Shown here: in pieces, positions 27,609-35,578 of the stretch
Position numbering within the stretch: position 1 is the first letter of the stretch
Layout of the letters: each line of letters starts with the position of its first letter
NCBI RefSeq assembly: GCF_007000325.2
Contig: NZ_CP117267.1
Location: 2,805,001 to 2,869,000 of the forward strand
Direction of reading: 5' to 3'
From: Rhizobium rhododendri
GTDB lineage: Bacteria > Pseudomonadota > Alphaproteobacteria > Rhizobiales > Rhizobiaceae
DNA length: 64,000 nucleotides
Made by a program: the position numbers and the translations under genes
Notes under the pieces: model-generated
Seen by the model: the letters and a program-made list of their open reading frames with translations, nothing else
The model's database searches: none
What the model was told of the DNA's origin: nothing

Positions 27609-28037
27609 TCAGTTGGCGTCGTCCGGCAGCGTCGGAAGCGGAGCGATCTCGATGCCTTCCTCGATCAGCGAGCGTGCCTCGGCAGGCGTTGCCTGGCCGA
27701 TGATGCCGCGGGCATCGGCCTCTCCGTAATGGATCTTGCGGGCCTCCTCCGGAAACTTGGGCCCGACATCTTCCGAATTCGCCTTGATGGCGGCAACGGC
27801 GTCTTTGAGCGTGGCGATTGCCTGCTTGCGGGCCGCGTCCATCGCCAGCGTCGTTAGCGCCTCCCGGGTCCGGGCCGTCGAAACGGACGGTGCCATCAGC
27901 ATCTTGCCGATCGAGGAAGATCCGCAGGTCGGGCAGCTCAGCAATCCGCTTTCGACCTGCCGCTCGAAGTCGGCGCTTTGCGAAAACCAGCCCTCGAACT
28001 CATGGCCGTGGTCGCAACTGAGCGAATAGCGGATCAC
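27609..28037 (-). CDS. DUF1178 family protein
   Basis: A 142-residue protein of a conserved proteobacterial family of unknown function. The N-terminal region has two short cysteine motifs (LSCDHGHEFEGWF, then LLSCPTCGSSS), suggesting one zinc site, followed by a helical Ala-rich middle and an acidic C terminus. Its start overlaps the nitrilase stop by four bases, so the two are translationally coupled, as in most rhizobia. Confidence 0.9.
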   Translation of the reverse strand: MIRYSLSCDHGHEFEGWFSQSADFERQVESGLLSCPTCGSSSIGKMLMAPSVSTARTREALTTLAMDAARKQAIATLKDAVAAIKANSEDVGPKFPEEARKIHYGEADARGIIGQATPAEARSLIEEGIEIAPLPTLPDDAN

Positions 28038-28891
28038 GCAGCCACACCCCCGGCCTTTGCGGCCTCGATCGTTTCCAGCGTAAACGCGCGGCCGTTTTTC
28101 AGATTGGGGATCTTTTCGCGGGCAGCCTTGACTGCGGCAACGTCGATATCGGCCACCAGCACGGCCTCGCCGCTGCCGCCGGCGGACGTCAGAACCTTGC
28201 CCCAGGGATCGACGATCATCGAATGGCCATATGTCTCGCGGCCGTCCTGATGGACGCCGGCCTGGGCTGCGGCGATAACGAACATGCCGTTCTCGATGGC
28301 CCGTGCCCTCAGGAGGATTTCCCAGTGAGCCTCGCCGGTCTGGCGGGTAAAGGCGGCAGGAATGCTCATCACTTCGGCGCCGGCAACGGCCTGGCTGCGG
28401 AAAAGCTCGGGAAAGCGGACATCGTAGCAGATCGAGAAGCCGAGTTTTGCAAACGGCAGCGACACCACCCGAGCCTCGGAGCCTGGACGATAGACGGCAC
28501 TCTCGCGCCAGCTTTCGCCATTGTCGAGATCGACGTCGAACATGTGGATCTTGTCGTAGCGCGTCACCAGACCGCCATCCGGGCCGAACAGGAAACCGCG
28601 ATTGGCGATCTTTCCATCGTCGAGCGAAATGGCCGTCGAGCCGATGTGCAGGTGGATACCCAGTTCCGCCGCTGTCCGCGACGCTGCAGCGACGACGAGA
28701 TCATCGGCCTCGTTGCGCAGGATGGCCCTCAGGCCGGGCCGGTCGCGCTGGATGGCGCCGGTCATTTCAGGCGTCTGGACATAGACCGCACCCCTGGACG
28801 CGGCGTCGCGCACCAGGCGCACCATATCGGCGACGTTCTTCTCCGGGTCGGTGCCCGAGCACATCTGGATAGCGGCGGCCTTGAAGCTCAT
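28034..28891 (-). CDS. carbon-nitrogen hydrolase (nitrilase superfamily)
   Basis: A 285-residue omega-amidase/Nit-type enzyme. The Glu-Lys-Cys triad is visible: Glu in QTPEMTG, Lys in YDKIHMFDVD and Cys in SICYDVRFPELF. The sequence is close to Nit1/NitFhit-like amidases that repair deaminated glutathione, a role that would suit the adjacent glutaredoxin gene, but this is inference. It lies between grxC (ten-base gap) and the DUF1178 gene (overlap) in one minus-strand unit. Confidence 0.92.
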   Translation of the reverse strand: MSFKAAAIQMCSGTDPEKNVADMVRLVRDAASRGAVYVQTPEMTGAIQRDRPGLRAILRNEADDLVVAAASRTAAELGIHLHIGSTAISLDDGKIANRGFLFGPDGGLVTRYDKIHMFDVDLDNGESWRESAVYRPGSEARVVSLPFAKLGFSICYDVRFPELFRSQAVAGAEVMSIPAAFTRQTGEAHWEILLRARAIENGMFVIAAAQAGVHQDGRETYGHSMIVDPWGKVLTSAGGSGEAVLVADIDVAAVKAAREKIPNLKNGRAFTLETIEAAKAGGVAA

Positions 28892-28900
28892 GATTTATCC

Positions 28901-29158
28901 TCAGGCGGCAAGAAGCGGATCGAGCTTGCCCCCCCTGTCGAGCGCGTGCAGGTCGTCGCAGCCTCCGACATGCAAGCCGTCGATAAAGATCTGCGGAAAG
29001 GTCGTGCCGCCGTTCGATTTGGCGATCATCTCCTCGCGCATCTCCGGGGAATAGGTGGCATTGTGTTCGACATAGGCGACGCCCTTGGCCCCAAGCAGCG
29101 ATTTTGCCTTGGCGCAGTAGCCGCAGAACTCACGCGTGTAAATAACGACGGATGCCAT
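28901..29158 (-). CDS. grxC: glutaredoxin 3
   Basis: An 85-residue dithiol glutaredoxin. The active site is CGYC (REFCGYCAKAK), with the glutathione-binding TFPQIFIDG and GGCDDLHAL motifs. It reduces disulfides and glutathione adducts in the cytosol. I start at MASVVIYT (29158), with GGAG six bases upstream; the longer frame would overlap comF. It belongs to the comF-grxC-nitrilase-DUF1178 run. Confidence 0.95.
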   Translation of the reverse strand: MASVVIYTREFCGYCAKAKSLLGAKGVAYVEHNATYSPEMREEMIAKSNGGTTFPQIFIDGLHVGGCDDLHALDRGGKLDPLLAA

Positions 29159-29187
29159 GGTCACTCCGGGTTTGAACAGCTTTCCTG

Positions 29188-29973
29188 TCATATAGGCATG
29201 GCGAGCGCCCGCGCAAAGGTCAAGACGGTGACATCGGCGGCGCCCGCCTTTTTCAGCACCCGCGTTGCCGCCGCAACGGTCGCTCCCGTCGTGTAGACGT
29301 CGTCGATGAGCACGATGCGCCGGCCGAAGACCTCGTTGTCGCGGTGGCGTGCGATTGCAAAGGCGCCCCGGACATTGTCCTGCCGGGCCCGGGCACCAAG
29401 CCCGACCTGCTGGCTGGTCCGCTTGATCCGGACAAGTGTCGCCGGCAGCAGCGGCTTGCCGGAGAGTGACGCCAGATGGCGGGCAAGCTCGGCTGCCTGG
29501 TTGAACTTACGCGAAAACAGACGGGTGCGGTGCAGCGGCACCGGGATCAGCGCATCGCAACCGGCAACCGCACCGTCGCTGGCGCGCAGCATCCATTCGG
29601 CCATCATCCGCGCAAGGTCGATACGATCGCGGTATTTGAGGCCGTGGACGAGATCGCGAACCACGCCGTCATGGATCGCCGCCGAGCGCAGCCGATCGAA
29701 CGGCGGCGGATCTGCAATCGCCTCGGCGCTGAGAATGCCGGCGCCGAGATCGTGGGTAAACGGGCTGCCCATCACCTCGCAATAGGGACGCTCGACGAAA
29801 CGGATCGTCGACCAGCAGCGCGGGCAAAGGCTGCGGTGGCTGCCGGTCGAGGCGCCACAGGCAGCACAGCCGGGCGGATAGAGCAGATCGGCCAGCATAA
29901 ACCACGGCCGCAGCAGCCCGCGTCCGATGAGCGCAGCGGTGATTTCCGGTCGGCTCGTCCCCATATGCCCCAT
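29188..29973 (-). CDS. comF: ComF family protein (phosphoribosyltransferase-like)
   Basis: A 261-residue ComF-type protein. The N-terminal double zinc ribbon (CAACG then CPRCW) is followed by a PRTase-type domain with VLIDDVYTTGAT, the PRPP-binding loop. ComF is tied to DNA uptake in competent bacteria, but rhizobial members are widespread with no proven role. Two candidate starts lie close together (29973 and 29964) with no good ribosome site. It leads the minus-strand group with grxC. Confidence 0.9.
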   Translation of the reverse strand: MGHMGTSRPEITAALIGRGLLRPWFMLADLLYPPGCAACGASTGSHRSLCPRCWSTIRFVERPYCEVMGSPFTHDLGAGILSAEAIADPPPFDRLRSAAIHDGVVRDLVHGLKYRDRIDLARMMAEWMLRASDGAVAGCDALIPVPLHRTRLFSRKFNQAAELARHLASLSGKPLLPATLVRIKRTSQQVGLGARARQDNVRGAFAIARHRDNEVFGRRIVLIDDVYTTGATVAAATRVLKKAGAADVTVLTFARALAMPI

Positions 29974-30065
29974 ATGATTGACAATAGCCCGTTCCTCGCG
30001 CCATTGCGAAAGGAAAGTGCGGCAGGCTCTGGTGCCGCAGAGGACGTGGAGTGCAGGAATAGCGC

Positions 30066-30950
30066 ATGGATATCGTATTCGACCAGGACCTCATCGCCGC
30101 CAACCGCCGCCGCGCGCTGGCGAGGGATGACGCCAAGGCCGCCTTCCTGCTCGACATCGCCGCCAACGAACTGGCCGAGCGATTGTCGCTGGTGGAACGC
30201 CGTTTCGAGGAGGCGGTGGAGCTGCACGGCGCGACCGGCATCGCGGCACGGTTGGCGATGGCGTCCGGCAAGATCGGCCATATGACGCGCATCGAGACCG
30301 ACGAAATGCCGGCCGTTGCCGGTGAGACCATCGTCGTTGCGCCGCCAGAACGGCTGCCGCTAGCTCCGGCCTCCGTCAATCTGGTGCTCTCGCCGCTGGG
30401 GCTGCACCTCACCAACGACACGCCGGGCGTCTTCATTCAGGTGCATCGCGCATTGCAGCCGGACGGGCTGTTCCTCGCAGCCATACCCGGCAACGGCACG
30501 CTGCAGGAATTGCGCGAGGTACTGCTGGCAACCGAGATCGAGATGTTCGGCGGCGCCAGTCCGCGCGTCATCCCCTTCCCCGACGTGCGCGATGTCGGCG
30601 GGCTGTTGCAGCGGGCGGGTTTCGCGCTGCCGGTCGTCGATGCCGAAAGCTATACGGTGCGCTACGCCTCGCTGTTTCCGCTGATGCAGGACCTGCGCGC
30701 CATGGGCATGGCCAACCCGCTGGTCGACCGCAGCCGCCGACCGGTCGGACGCAATTTCTTCCTGCGTGCCGCGGAATTATATGCCGAGCGCTTCGCCGAT
30801 GCCGACGGACGGATCCGGGCGACATTCTCGATCATCTATGCATCGGGCTGGAAGCCGCATGAAAGCCAGCAGAAGCCACTGCGTCCGGGCTCCGCCAAGA
30901 CGCGGCTGGCCGACGCGCTGAAGGTCGAGGAGCAGACCCTGAAGCCGTGA
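30066..30950 (+). CDS. class I SAM-dependent methyltransferase (NDUFAF5/BioC-like)
   Basis: A 294-residue methyltransferase. The N-terminal segment IVFDQDLIAANRRRALAR matches the family that includes mitochondrial NDUFAF5, an arginine hydroxylase for complex I assembly, and BioC. The usual GxGxG motif is weak, and the core is seen in NLVLSPLGLHLTNDTPG and LQPDGLFLAAIPG. It is divergent from comF, the usual rhizobial arrangement, and ends exactly where the convergent pilin gene ends. The substrate is not determined. Confidence 0.85.
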   Translation: MDIVFDQDLIAANRRRALARDDAKAAFLLDIAANELAERLSLVERRFEEAVELHGATGIAARLAMASGKIGHMTRIETDEMPAVAGETIVVAPPERLPLAPASVNLVLSPLGLHLTNDTPGVFIQVHRALQPDGLFLAAIPGNGTLQELREVLLATEIEMFGGASPRVIPFPDVRDVGGLLQRAGFALPVVDAESYTVRYASLFPLMQDLRAMGMANPLVDRSRRPVGRNFFLRAAELYAERFADADGRIRATFSIIYASGWKPHESQQKPLRPGSAKTRLADALKVEEQTLKP

Positions 30951-31118
30951 TTACGGCGTGCTGACCTTGTTGGCAAAGAAGTTGAACATGTTCGAGAGAT
31001 TGCTGCCGAGAAGACCGAGGCTGACGATCAGCGCAACGGCGATAAGGCCGGCAATCAGGCCGTATTCGATCGCTGTTGCGCCGATCTTGTCGTCAATGAG
31101 TTTCCGGACCACATGCAT
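30951..31118 (-). CDS. Flp family type IVb pilin
   Basis: A 55-residue pilin precursor. A short basic leader (MHVVRKLIDDKIGA) ends before ATAIEYGLIAGLIAVAL, the conserved Flp pilin core with Glu5 and Tyr6, followed by a hydrophobic helix and a short tail. It would be cleaved by a prepilin peptidase and assembled by a Tad/Cpa system, none of whose genes are in this window. The start at 31118 gives the normal length. Confidence 0.88.
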   Translation of the reverse strand: MHVVRKLIDDKIGATAIEYGLIAGLIAVALIVSLGLLGSNLSNMFNFFANKVSTP

Positions 31119-31189
31119 CGAAAATATCCTCTGATCTATACCGAAATCAGCGAACCCGATGCCCCCGGCACAGATCGGCTGCAAGCTGT

Positions 31190-31504
31190 TCAGCAGTTGC
31201 TATCGCTGCCATACCCCTGCACGACACAGACTGAACCGGGTTCGTTCTGCAGCACGCTGCGGCGGATCGTAAAGCGCTTGCCGCTTTCCGTCTTCGGAAT
31301 GGAGCCCGTGGTGATGTTATCGAATTCGGGCGCGCTCGCAAGCACACTCGATTTCGACTTATCGGCCAGCATCGGCGTCAGGATCAGCGACAATGCAACT
31401 GCCGCCGTGCCGAAAAGCAGGGCAATATTCAGTGCGCCGGTCTTGCGAGACTGTGAAGTTGCCTGTTCTTTCTCGCGAACGGCCTTCCAGAAATCGTCGT
31501 CCAT
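31190..31504 (-). CDS. single-helix membrane protein, unknown function
   Basis: A 104-residue protein. An acidic/basic N terminus (MDDDFWKAVREKEQ) precedes one membrane helix (about residues 27-47, LNIALLFGTAAVALSLILTPM) and a 55-residue outer region with two cysteines near the C terminus. GAGG lies ten bases before the start at 31504. It lies just upstream of the pilin on the same strand and may be co-expressed with it. No family name is recognised. Confidence 0.65.
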   Translation of the reverse strand: MDDDFWKAVREKEQATSQSRKTGALNIALLFGTAAVALSLILTPMLADKSKSSVLASAPEFDNITTGSIPKTESGKRFTIRRSVLQNEPGSVCVVQGYGSDSNC

Positions 31505-31646
31505 TGTGTCAAGCCTCGTTATGACCATGCCCATCGCTTGATTGAGGTCGATCTTTGCCAGAAGGTCTTAAACGATCTCTTAATATCCACAGGCAAAATG
31601 ATCATAAAATCTTAAGTGAAGAAGTATTCACTAAATTAATGGCCTG

Positions 31647-32063
31647 TCACAGCAGGTCTTGCAGAAACGGGATCAGCGGTTCGTCTGCAGGAGGCATGGG
31701 ATAATCGCGAAGTGCCTGCGGCCGAACCCATTTCAGCCCCTGGCCCTCGCGGCCCTCTGGCGTGCCTTCATAGCGGCGGCAGATGTAGAGTGGCATCAGC
31801 AGGTGAAAACTGTCGTAGGTGTGGCTGGCAAAGGTTAACGGCGCGAGGCAGGCTATACGCGTCGTGACGCCAAGCTCCTCGTCGAGTTCACGAATGAGAC
31901 ACTCTTCCGGCGTCTCGCCCGGCTCGACCTTGCCACCTGGAAATTCCCACAGCCCGGCAAGGCTCTTGCCCTCGGGACGCTGCGCGAGGAGAATTCGGCC
32001 ATCGGCATCGATCAGCGCGCATGCGGCAACCAGCAGGATCTTGCGCCCGGCCGCGACGCTCAC
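31647..32063 (-). CDS. mutT: 8-oxo-dGTP diphosphatase MutT
   Basis: A 138-residue Nudix hydrolase that removes oxidised dGTP to prevent mutation. The Nudix box is complete (GGKVEPGE then RELDEELGV), and the flanking [20 protein letters not shown] is typical of MutT. The start overlaps the GNAT gene stop by four bases, so translation is coupled. It ends the argJ-GNAT-mutT run. Confidence 0.93.
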   Translation of the reverse strand: MSVAAGRKILLVAACALIDADGRILLAQRPEGKSLAGLWEFPGGKVEPGETPEECLIRELDEELGVTTRIACLAPLTFASHTYDSFHLLMPLYICRRYEGTPEGREGQGLKWVRPQALRDYPMPPADEPLIPFLQDLL

Positions 32064-32833
32064 GACTGCGGCCTCCAGTAACGGTAACGGTAGGCCTCGC
32101 GAAATCCTATGCCGTCATAAAGCGCCAGCGCGGCATCGTTGCTGGCGGCGACCTGCAGCCAGGCGGTTTTTGCGCTGCGGGTCCGGGCCCAGCGGAGCGC
32201 CGAGGCGACGATCTCGATACCGAAGCCCTTGCGGCGAAATGCCGGTGCGACCGACAACGACATCAGGCCGGCAAGGTCGTTGTCCTGCACGCAGAGCGTC
32301 GTCGCTACAGGCCCGAGTTCCGGATCCTCGATGACGAAGAGGCCCGATGGCGGCTTGATGGAACTGACGACTTCGGCCAGCGCCGGCTTCAGCGCGGAAT
32401 CGGAACCGTCGACAGAGAGGCTGGCATCGACATAGCGGCCGACATCGTGGCTCGGCAAATGGTCGAGCGTGTCGGGGAGGACGATATCCAAAAGATCGCA
32501 GGTCATCACGATCGTCTCTTCGAAGGCGTCCCAGTTTGTCTCGCGCAACAGCGTCATCAACACCGGTGGCGCCAGCGGCGTTTCACGCACCACCAGGGGG
32601 CGGCCATAAGCCTCGAACTTGCGTTGCGCCTTCTCCAGCCGGATCTCGACGTCGCGATGGTCGGAGGGGTCGAGCGGCACGATCGAGTTCAGTCGCTTGG
32701 AGGGATGCCCGGCCGTCAGCCGCACCTGCCAGCTGCCGTCGTAATGGATAGACGACGCTGGCCAGGCCCGAAAGCCAACGGCTTCGAGCCTGCGCACCAG
32801 CGGCAGGGGATTGGACAGGAATTGCAAGGGCAT
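32060..32833 (-). CDS. GNAT family N-acetyltransferase
   Basis: A 257-residue protein with a C-terminal GNAT domain: [20 protein letters not shown] carries the acetyl-CoA loop and [19 protein letters not shown] the last motif. The first 150 residues are a divergent N-terminal domain, probably a degenerate second GNAT fold. It lies nine bases after argJ and overlaps mutT, a linkage kept in many rhizobia, but the substrate is unknown. Confidence 0.88.
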   Translation of the reverse strand: MPLQFLSNPLPLVRRLEAVGFRAWPASSIHYDGSWQVRLTAGHPSKRLNSIVPLDPSDHRDVEIRLEKAQRKFEAYGRPLVVRETPLAPPVLMTLLRETNWDAFEETIVMTCDLLDIVLPDTLDHLPSHDVGRYVDASLSVDGSDSALKPALAEVVSSIKPPSGLFVIEDPELGPVATTLCVQDNDLAGLMSLSVAPAFRRKGFGIEIVASALRWARTRSAKTAWLQVAASNDAALALYDGIGFREAYRYRYWRPQS

Positions 32834-32842
32834 CAGACGCTA

Positions 32843-34084
32843 TCAGCTCCGGTAGTCGCCATTGATGGCAACATATTCCTTTGTGAGGTCGCAGGTCCAG
32901 ACCGTAGCCCGGCCTTGCCCAAGTCCGAGCTCGACTTTGACCGGAATATCCTGGCGCTTCATGACTGCGGTCGCCGCATCTTCCGAATAGCCGGCGTCGC
33001 GTTCGCCATTGACGGCAACCCGGACATCGCCGAACCAGATGGCGAGCTTGTCACGATCTGCCATCTCGCCGGCCTTGCCGACGGCCATGACGATACGGCC
33101 CCAGTTGGCGTCCTCGCCGGCTGCAGCGGTCTTGACCAGCGGCGAGTTGGCGATCGACAGCGCAATGGTCTTGGCAGCGGCATCGCTTTCGGCACCGGTG
33201 ACGGTGATTTCGAGCATCTTGGTCGCACCCTCGCCGTCCCGCACGACTTGCAGCGCAAGGTCCTTGAGAAGCGCATTCAGTGCCGTGCGGAAAGAGGCTA
33301 GCCGCGGATCGCTGGCGGTCTCGACGCGTTTCTGGCCGTCGGCCGCAGTGGCGCCGGTCGCAAACAGCATCAGCGTATCTGAGGTCGACGTATCGCTGTC
33401 GACGGTCATCGAATTGAAGGTCGGGCCGACGCCATCGGACAGCAGGGCCTGCAGCGCCACCGGCGCGATATCGGCGTCGGTGACAACGAAGGACAGCATC
33501 GTCGCCATGTCGGGTGCGATCATCCCGGCGCCCTTGGCGATGCCGTTGATCGTCACCGCGATGCCGTCGATCTCGGCGCTCCGCGTAGCGACCTTCGGAT
33601 AGGTATCGGTGGTCATGATCGCCTTGGCGGCTTCGAACCAGAAATCGCCCGTGGCATCGGACTGCATCTGGTCCAGCACGCCGGCAAATTTCGTGGCGTC
33701 CAGCGGTTCGCCGATGACGCCGGTCGAGGCCAGGTAGACCTCGTTCTCGCTGCAGCCGACGGCGGATGCGGCCGATTTCGCGGTCAACTCCGTCGCCTGG
33801 CGGCCCTTTACGCCGGTAAAGGCATTGGCGTTGCCGGAATTGACCACAACCGCACGGGCTGTGCCGTGCGAGAGATTCTTGCGGCAGAAATCGACAGGAG
33901 CAGACGGGCACTTCGACTTGGTGAAGACGCCGGCAACAGCCGCCGGTGCATCGAACACCATCATCAGCACGTCGGTGCGGTTCTTGTACTTTATACCGGC
34001 GGAAGCAGTCGCCATACGAAGCCCGCGCACCGGCGGCAGCGTGGCAAAGGTTGTCGGGGCAAGCGGGGATACGGAACCAGACAT
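32843..34084 (-). CDS. argJ: bifunctional glutamate N-acetyltransferase / N-acetylglutamate synthase
   Basis: A 413-residue ArgJ that recycles the acetyl group between N-acetylornithine and glutamate in arginine synthesis. The self-cleavage site is visible in [10 protein letters not shown], where the Ala-Thr bond is cut and Thr becomes the nucleophile, giving alpha and beta chains. GAGMI before it and NPF-like C-terminal VAINGDYRS close the protein. AAAGGT precedes the ATG by six bases. It is followed by the GNAT and mutT genes. argH lies at 61060. Confidence 0.96.
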   Translation of the reverse strand: MSGSVSPLAPTTFATLPPVRGLRMATASAGIKYKNRTDVLMMVFDAPAAVAGVFTKSKCPSAPVDFCRKNLSHGTARAVVVNSGNANAFTGVKGRQATELTAKSAASAVGCSENEVYLASTGVIGEPLDATKFAGVLDQMQSDATGDFWFEAAKAIMTTDTYPKVATRSAEIDGIAVTINGIAKGAGMIAPDMATMLSFVVTDADIAPVALQALLSDGVGPTFNSMTVDSDTSTSDTLMLFATGATAADGQKRVETASDPRLASFRTALNALLKDLALQVVRDGEGATKMLEITVTGAESDAAAKTIALSIANSPLVKTAAAGEDANWGRIVMAVGKAGEMADRDKLAIWFGDVRVAVNGERDAGYSEDAATAVMKRQDIPVKVELGLGQGRATVWTCDLTKEYVAINGDYRS

Positions 34085-34109
34085 CTTAATACCTTTGCAA
34101 TTGAAAGGA

Positions 34110-34124
34110 CCCGGATGAACCGGG
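34110..34124 (-). terminator. short hairpin upstream of argJ
   Basis: CCCGG and CCGGG pair around a five-base loop (ATGAA on the plus strand, TTCAT on the minus). The same stem-loop core occurs at 13080 and 34382. Here the minus strand continues TCCTTTCAATTG, so it could end a transcript from ppiC or act in the argJ leader. Confidence 0.4.
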
Positions 34125-34165
34125 CCTGTTGTCTAAGCAGTGCACCGCGTCTTGGCCAAAGTTCT

Positions 34166-34283
34166 CCTCATTCCTGTGCCTGTCACAGGAATCCAGCCAC
34201 CGCGCGTCTGCGCGGTGAAAGGAGTCTCTTACGCTCACGGACGTGAACGCGCTGCATCTCCGCCACAAGGGCGAGGATGAGGG
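34166..34283. repeat. palindromic intergenic repeat, copy 4 (degenerate)
   Basis: The left arm is intact (CCTCATTCCTGTGCCTGTCA and the following ACAGGAATCCAG), with the inner CGCGCGTCTGCGCGG hairpin, but the right arm is reduced to a weak GAGGATGAGGG. It lies between ppiC and argJ. This is the most decayed of the four copies. Confidence 0.7.
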
Positions 34284-34378
34284 AAAGAAGACCTCCGGCC
34301 ATGATCATCTCCCCGGACAAGGCGAACACATGCCCGGCGAGGCGGCCTGAAGAAAACCCACTTCCGCCTAAGCCATCA

Positions 34379-34399
34379 GGGCCCGGATGAACCGGGCCC
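34379..34399 (-). terminator. hairpin after ppiC
   Basis: GGGCCCGG (34379-34386) pairs over eight bases with CCGGGCCC (34392-34399) around a five-base loop, 20 bases after the ppiC stop. The T run is poor, so efficiency is uncertain. Confidence 0.5.
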
Positions 34400-34418
34400 C
34401 AATCGCATTATTGCTGTC

Positions 34419-35333
34419 TTACTGCTTCGGTGCCTCGGCGGCCGGCGCGTCAGGTGCATCGGGGGTGGCAGGCGCGGCATCCGGCTGCTGCTGCTGCTTG
34501 TCTGCATCGGCATAGGCCTTGGCCAGCGCCGGATCGGAGATCTCGACCTTGGAAGCTGCCTTGGCAGTCTTCAGCAGTTCGAGATACTTGTCACGCATGA
34601 CCAGCTGCTTGACCTGGTCCTTGACCTGGTCGAACGGCGGAGGAGGCGCATCGCGCTTGTCTTCGACCTTGATGACGTGGAAGCCGAAGTCGGTCTTCAC
34701 AGGCGTCTTGGAATAGGTGCCGACCGGCATCGAGAAGGCTGCGTCGTCGAATTCCTTGACCATGCGGCCACGCTGGAAATAGCCGAGATCGCCGCCGTCC
34801 GACTTGTTCGGATCGGTCGACTTTTCCTTGGCGACTTCAGCGAAATCCTTACCGGCTTCGAGTTCCTTGATGACTTCCTTGGCCTCGTCCTCGGTCTTCA
34901 CCAGGATGTGGCGGGCGTGCACTTCTTCCTGCTTCGGCAGGGCAGCAACTTCCTTGTCGTAGCGCGCCTTGACCTCAGCGTCCGTCACGACGTCAACGAC
35001 GTGCTTCTTGAAGTAGGCATTGTGCAGTTCGCGGTCCTGGAGATAGGCCATGCGGGTCTTGAAGTCAGGAGTGTCCTGCAGCTTCTCGGCAAGCGCATCC
35101 TTGGCCAGAAGCTTGACGTCGATGGCGGCCGAAAGTGCGGCAACCTTCTTCTGGTCGTCTGGCAACTGGGCCAGCTGCGGGTCGAGGTTGGAGATGGCAA
35201 GATCGAGTTCGGACTGGTGGATCTCGAGGTCGCCTACCTTGGCAACGACGGCATCTGCAGCAAAGGCCGGGGCCTGGAAGGCAACGATCGCAGCAAAGGC
35301 GACAGCTGCAGCAAGTTTATGGTATCGCGACAT
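34419..35333 (-). CDS. periplasmic peptidyl-prolyl cis-trans isomerase, parvulin type
   Basis: A 304-residue exported foldase. A signal peptide (about residues 1-25, cleavage after AFA) is followed by a SurA-N-like helical domain and a PpiC rotamase domain (VHARHILVKTEDEAKE through GFHVIKVEDKRDA, about residues 140-235). The C terminus is Pro/Ala/Gln-rich, probably unstructured. It helps fold outer-membrane proteins delivered by Sec. It is divergent from secA across 245 bases, which fits a shared secretion theme. Confidence 0.93.
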   Translation of the reverse strand: MSRYHKLAAAVAFAAIVAFQAPAFAADAVVAKVGDLEIHQSELDLAISNLDPQLAQLPDDQKKVAALSAAIDVKLLAKDALAEKLQDTPDFKTRMAYLQDRELHNAYFKKHVVDVVTDAEVKARYDKEVAALPKQEEVHARHILVKTEDEAKEVIKELEAGKDFAEVAKEKSTDPNKSDGGDLGYFQRGRMVKEFDDAAFSMPVGTYSKTPVKTDFGFHVIKVEDKRDAPPPPFDQVKDQVKQLVMRDKYLELLKTAKAASKVEISDPALAKAYADADKQQQQPDAAPATPDAPDAPAAEAPKQ

Positions 35334-35578
35334 GAAATTACCCTTTTGAAGTTCCCACCGGCTTCAGCATGCGCGAATCCGGCCTGAAAGTAGCCTTCAC
35401 CATCAGAATGTGGCCTTTGTGTATCGGCCAATCCCGTTGACATCAATCGACCCCCCTCTTATCTGTCACGCAACCTTGCGTCCAGAACAGTTTCCGGCCG
35501 TTTCGGGTCAATCGGCCGATTTTTTCGGGACGGCGATTGCAGGAACGGCGGGATGTAAATTCAGAAAGGGCCAGTCAT

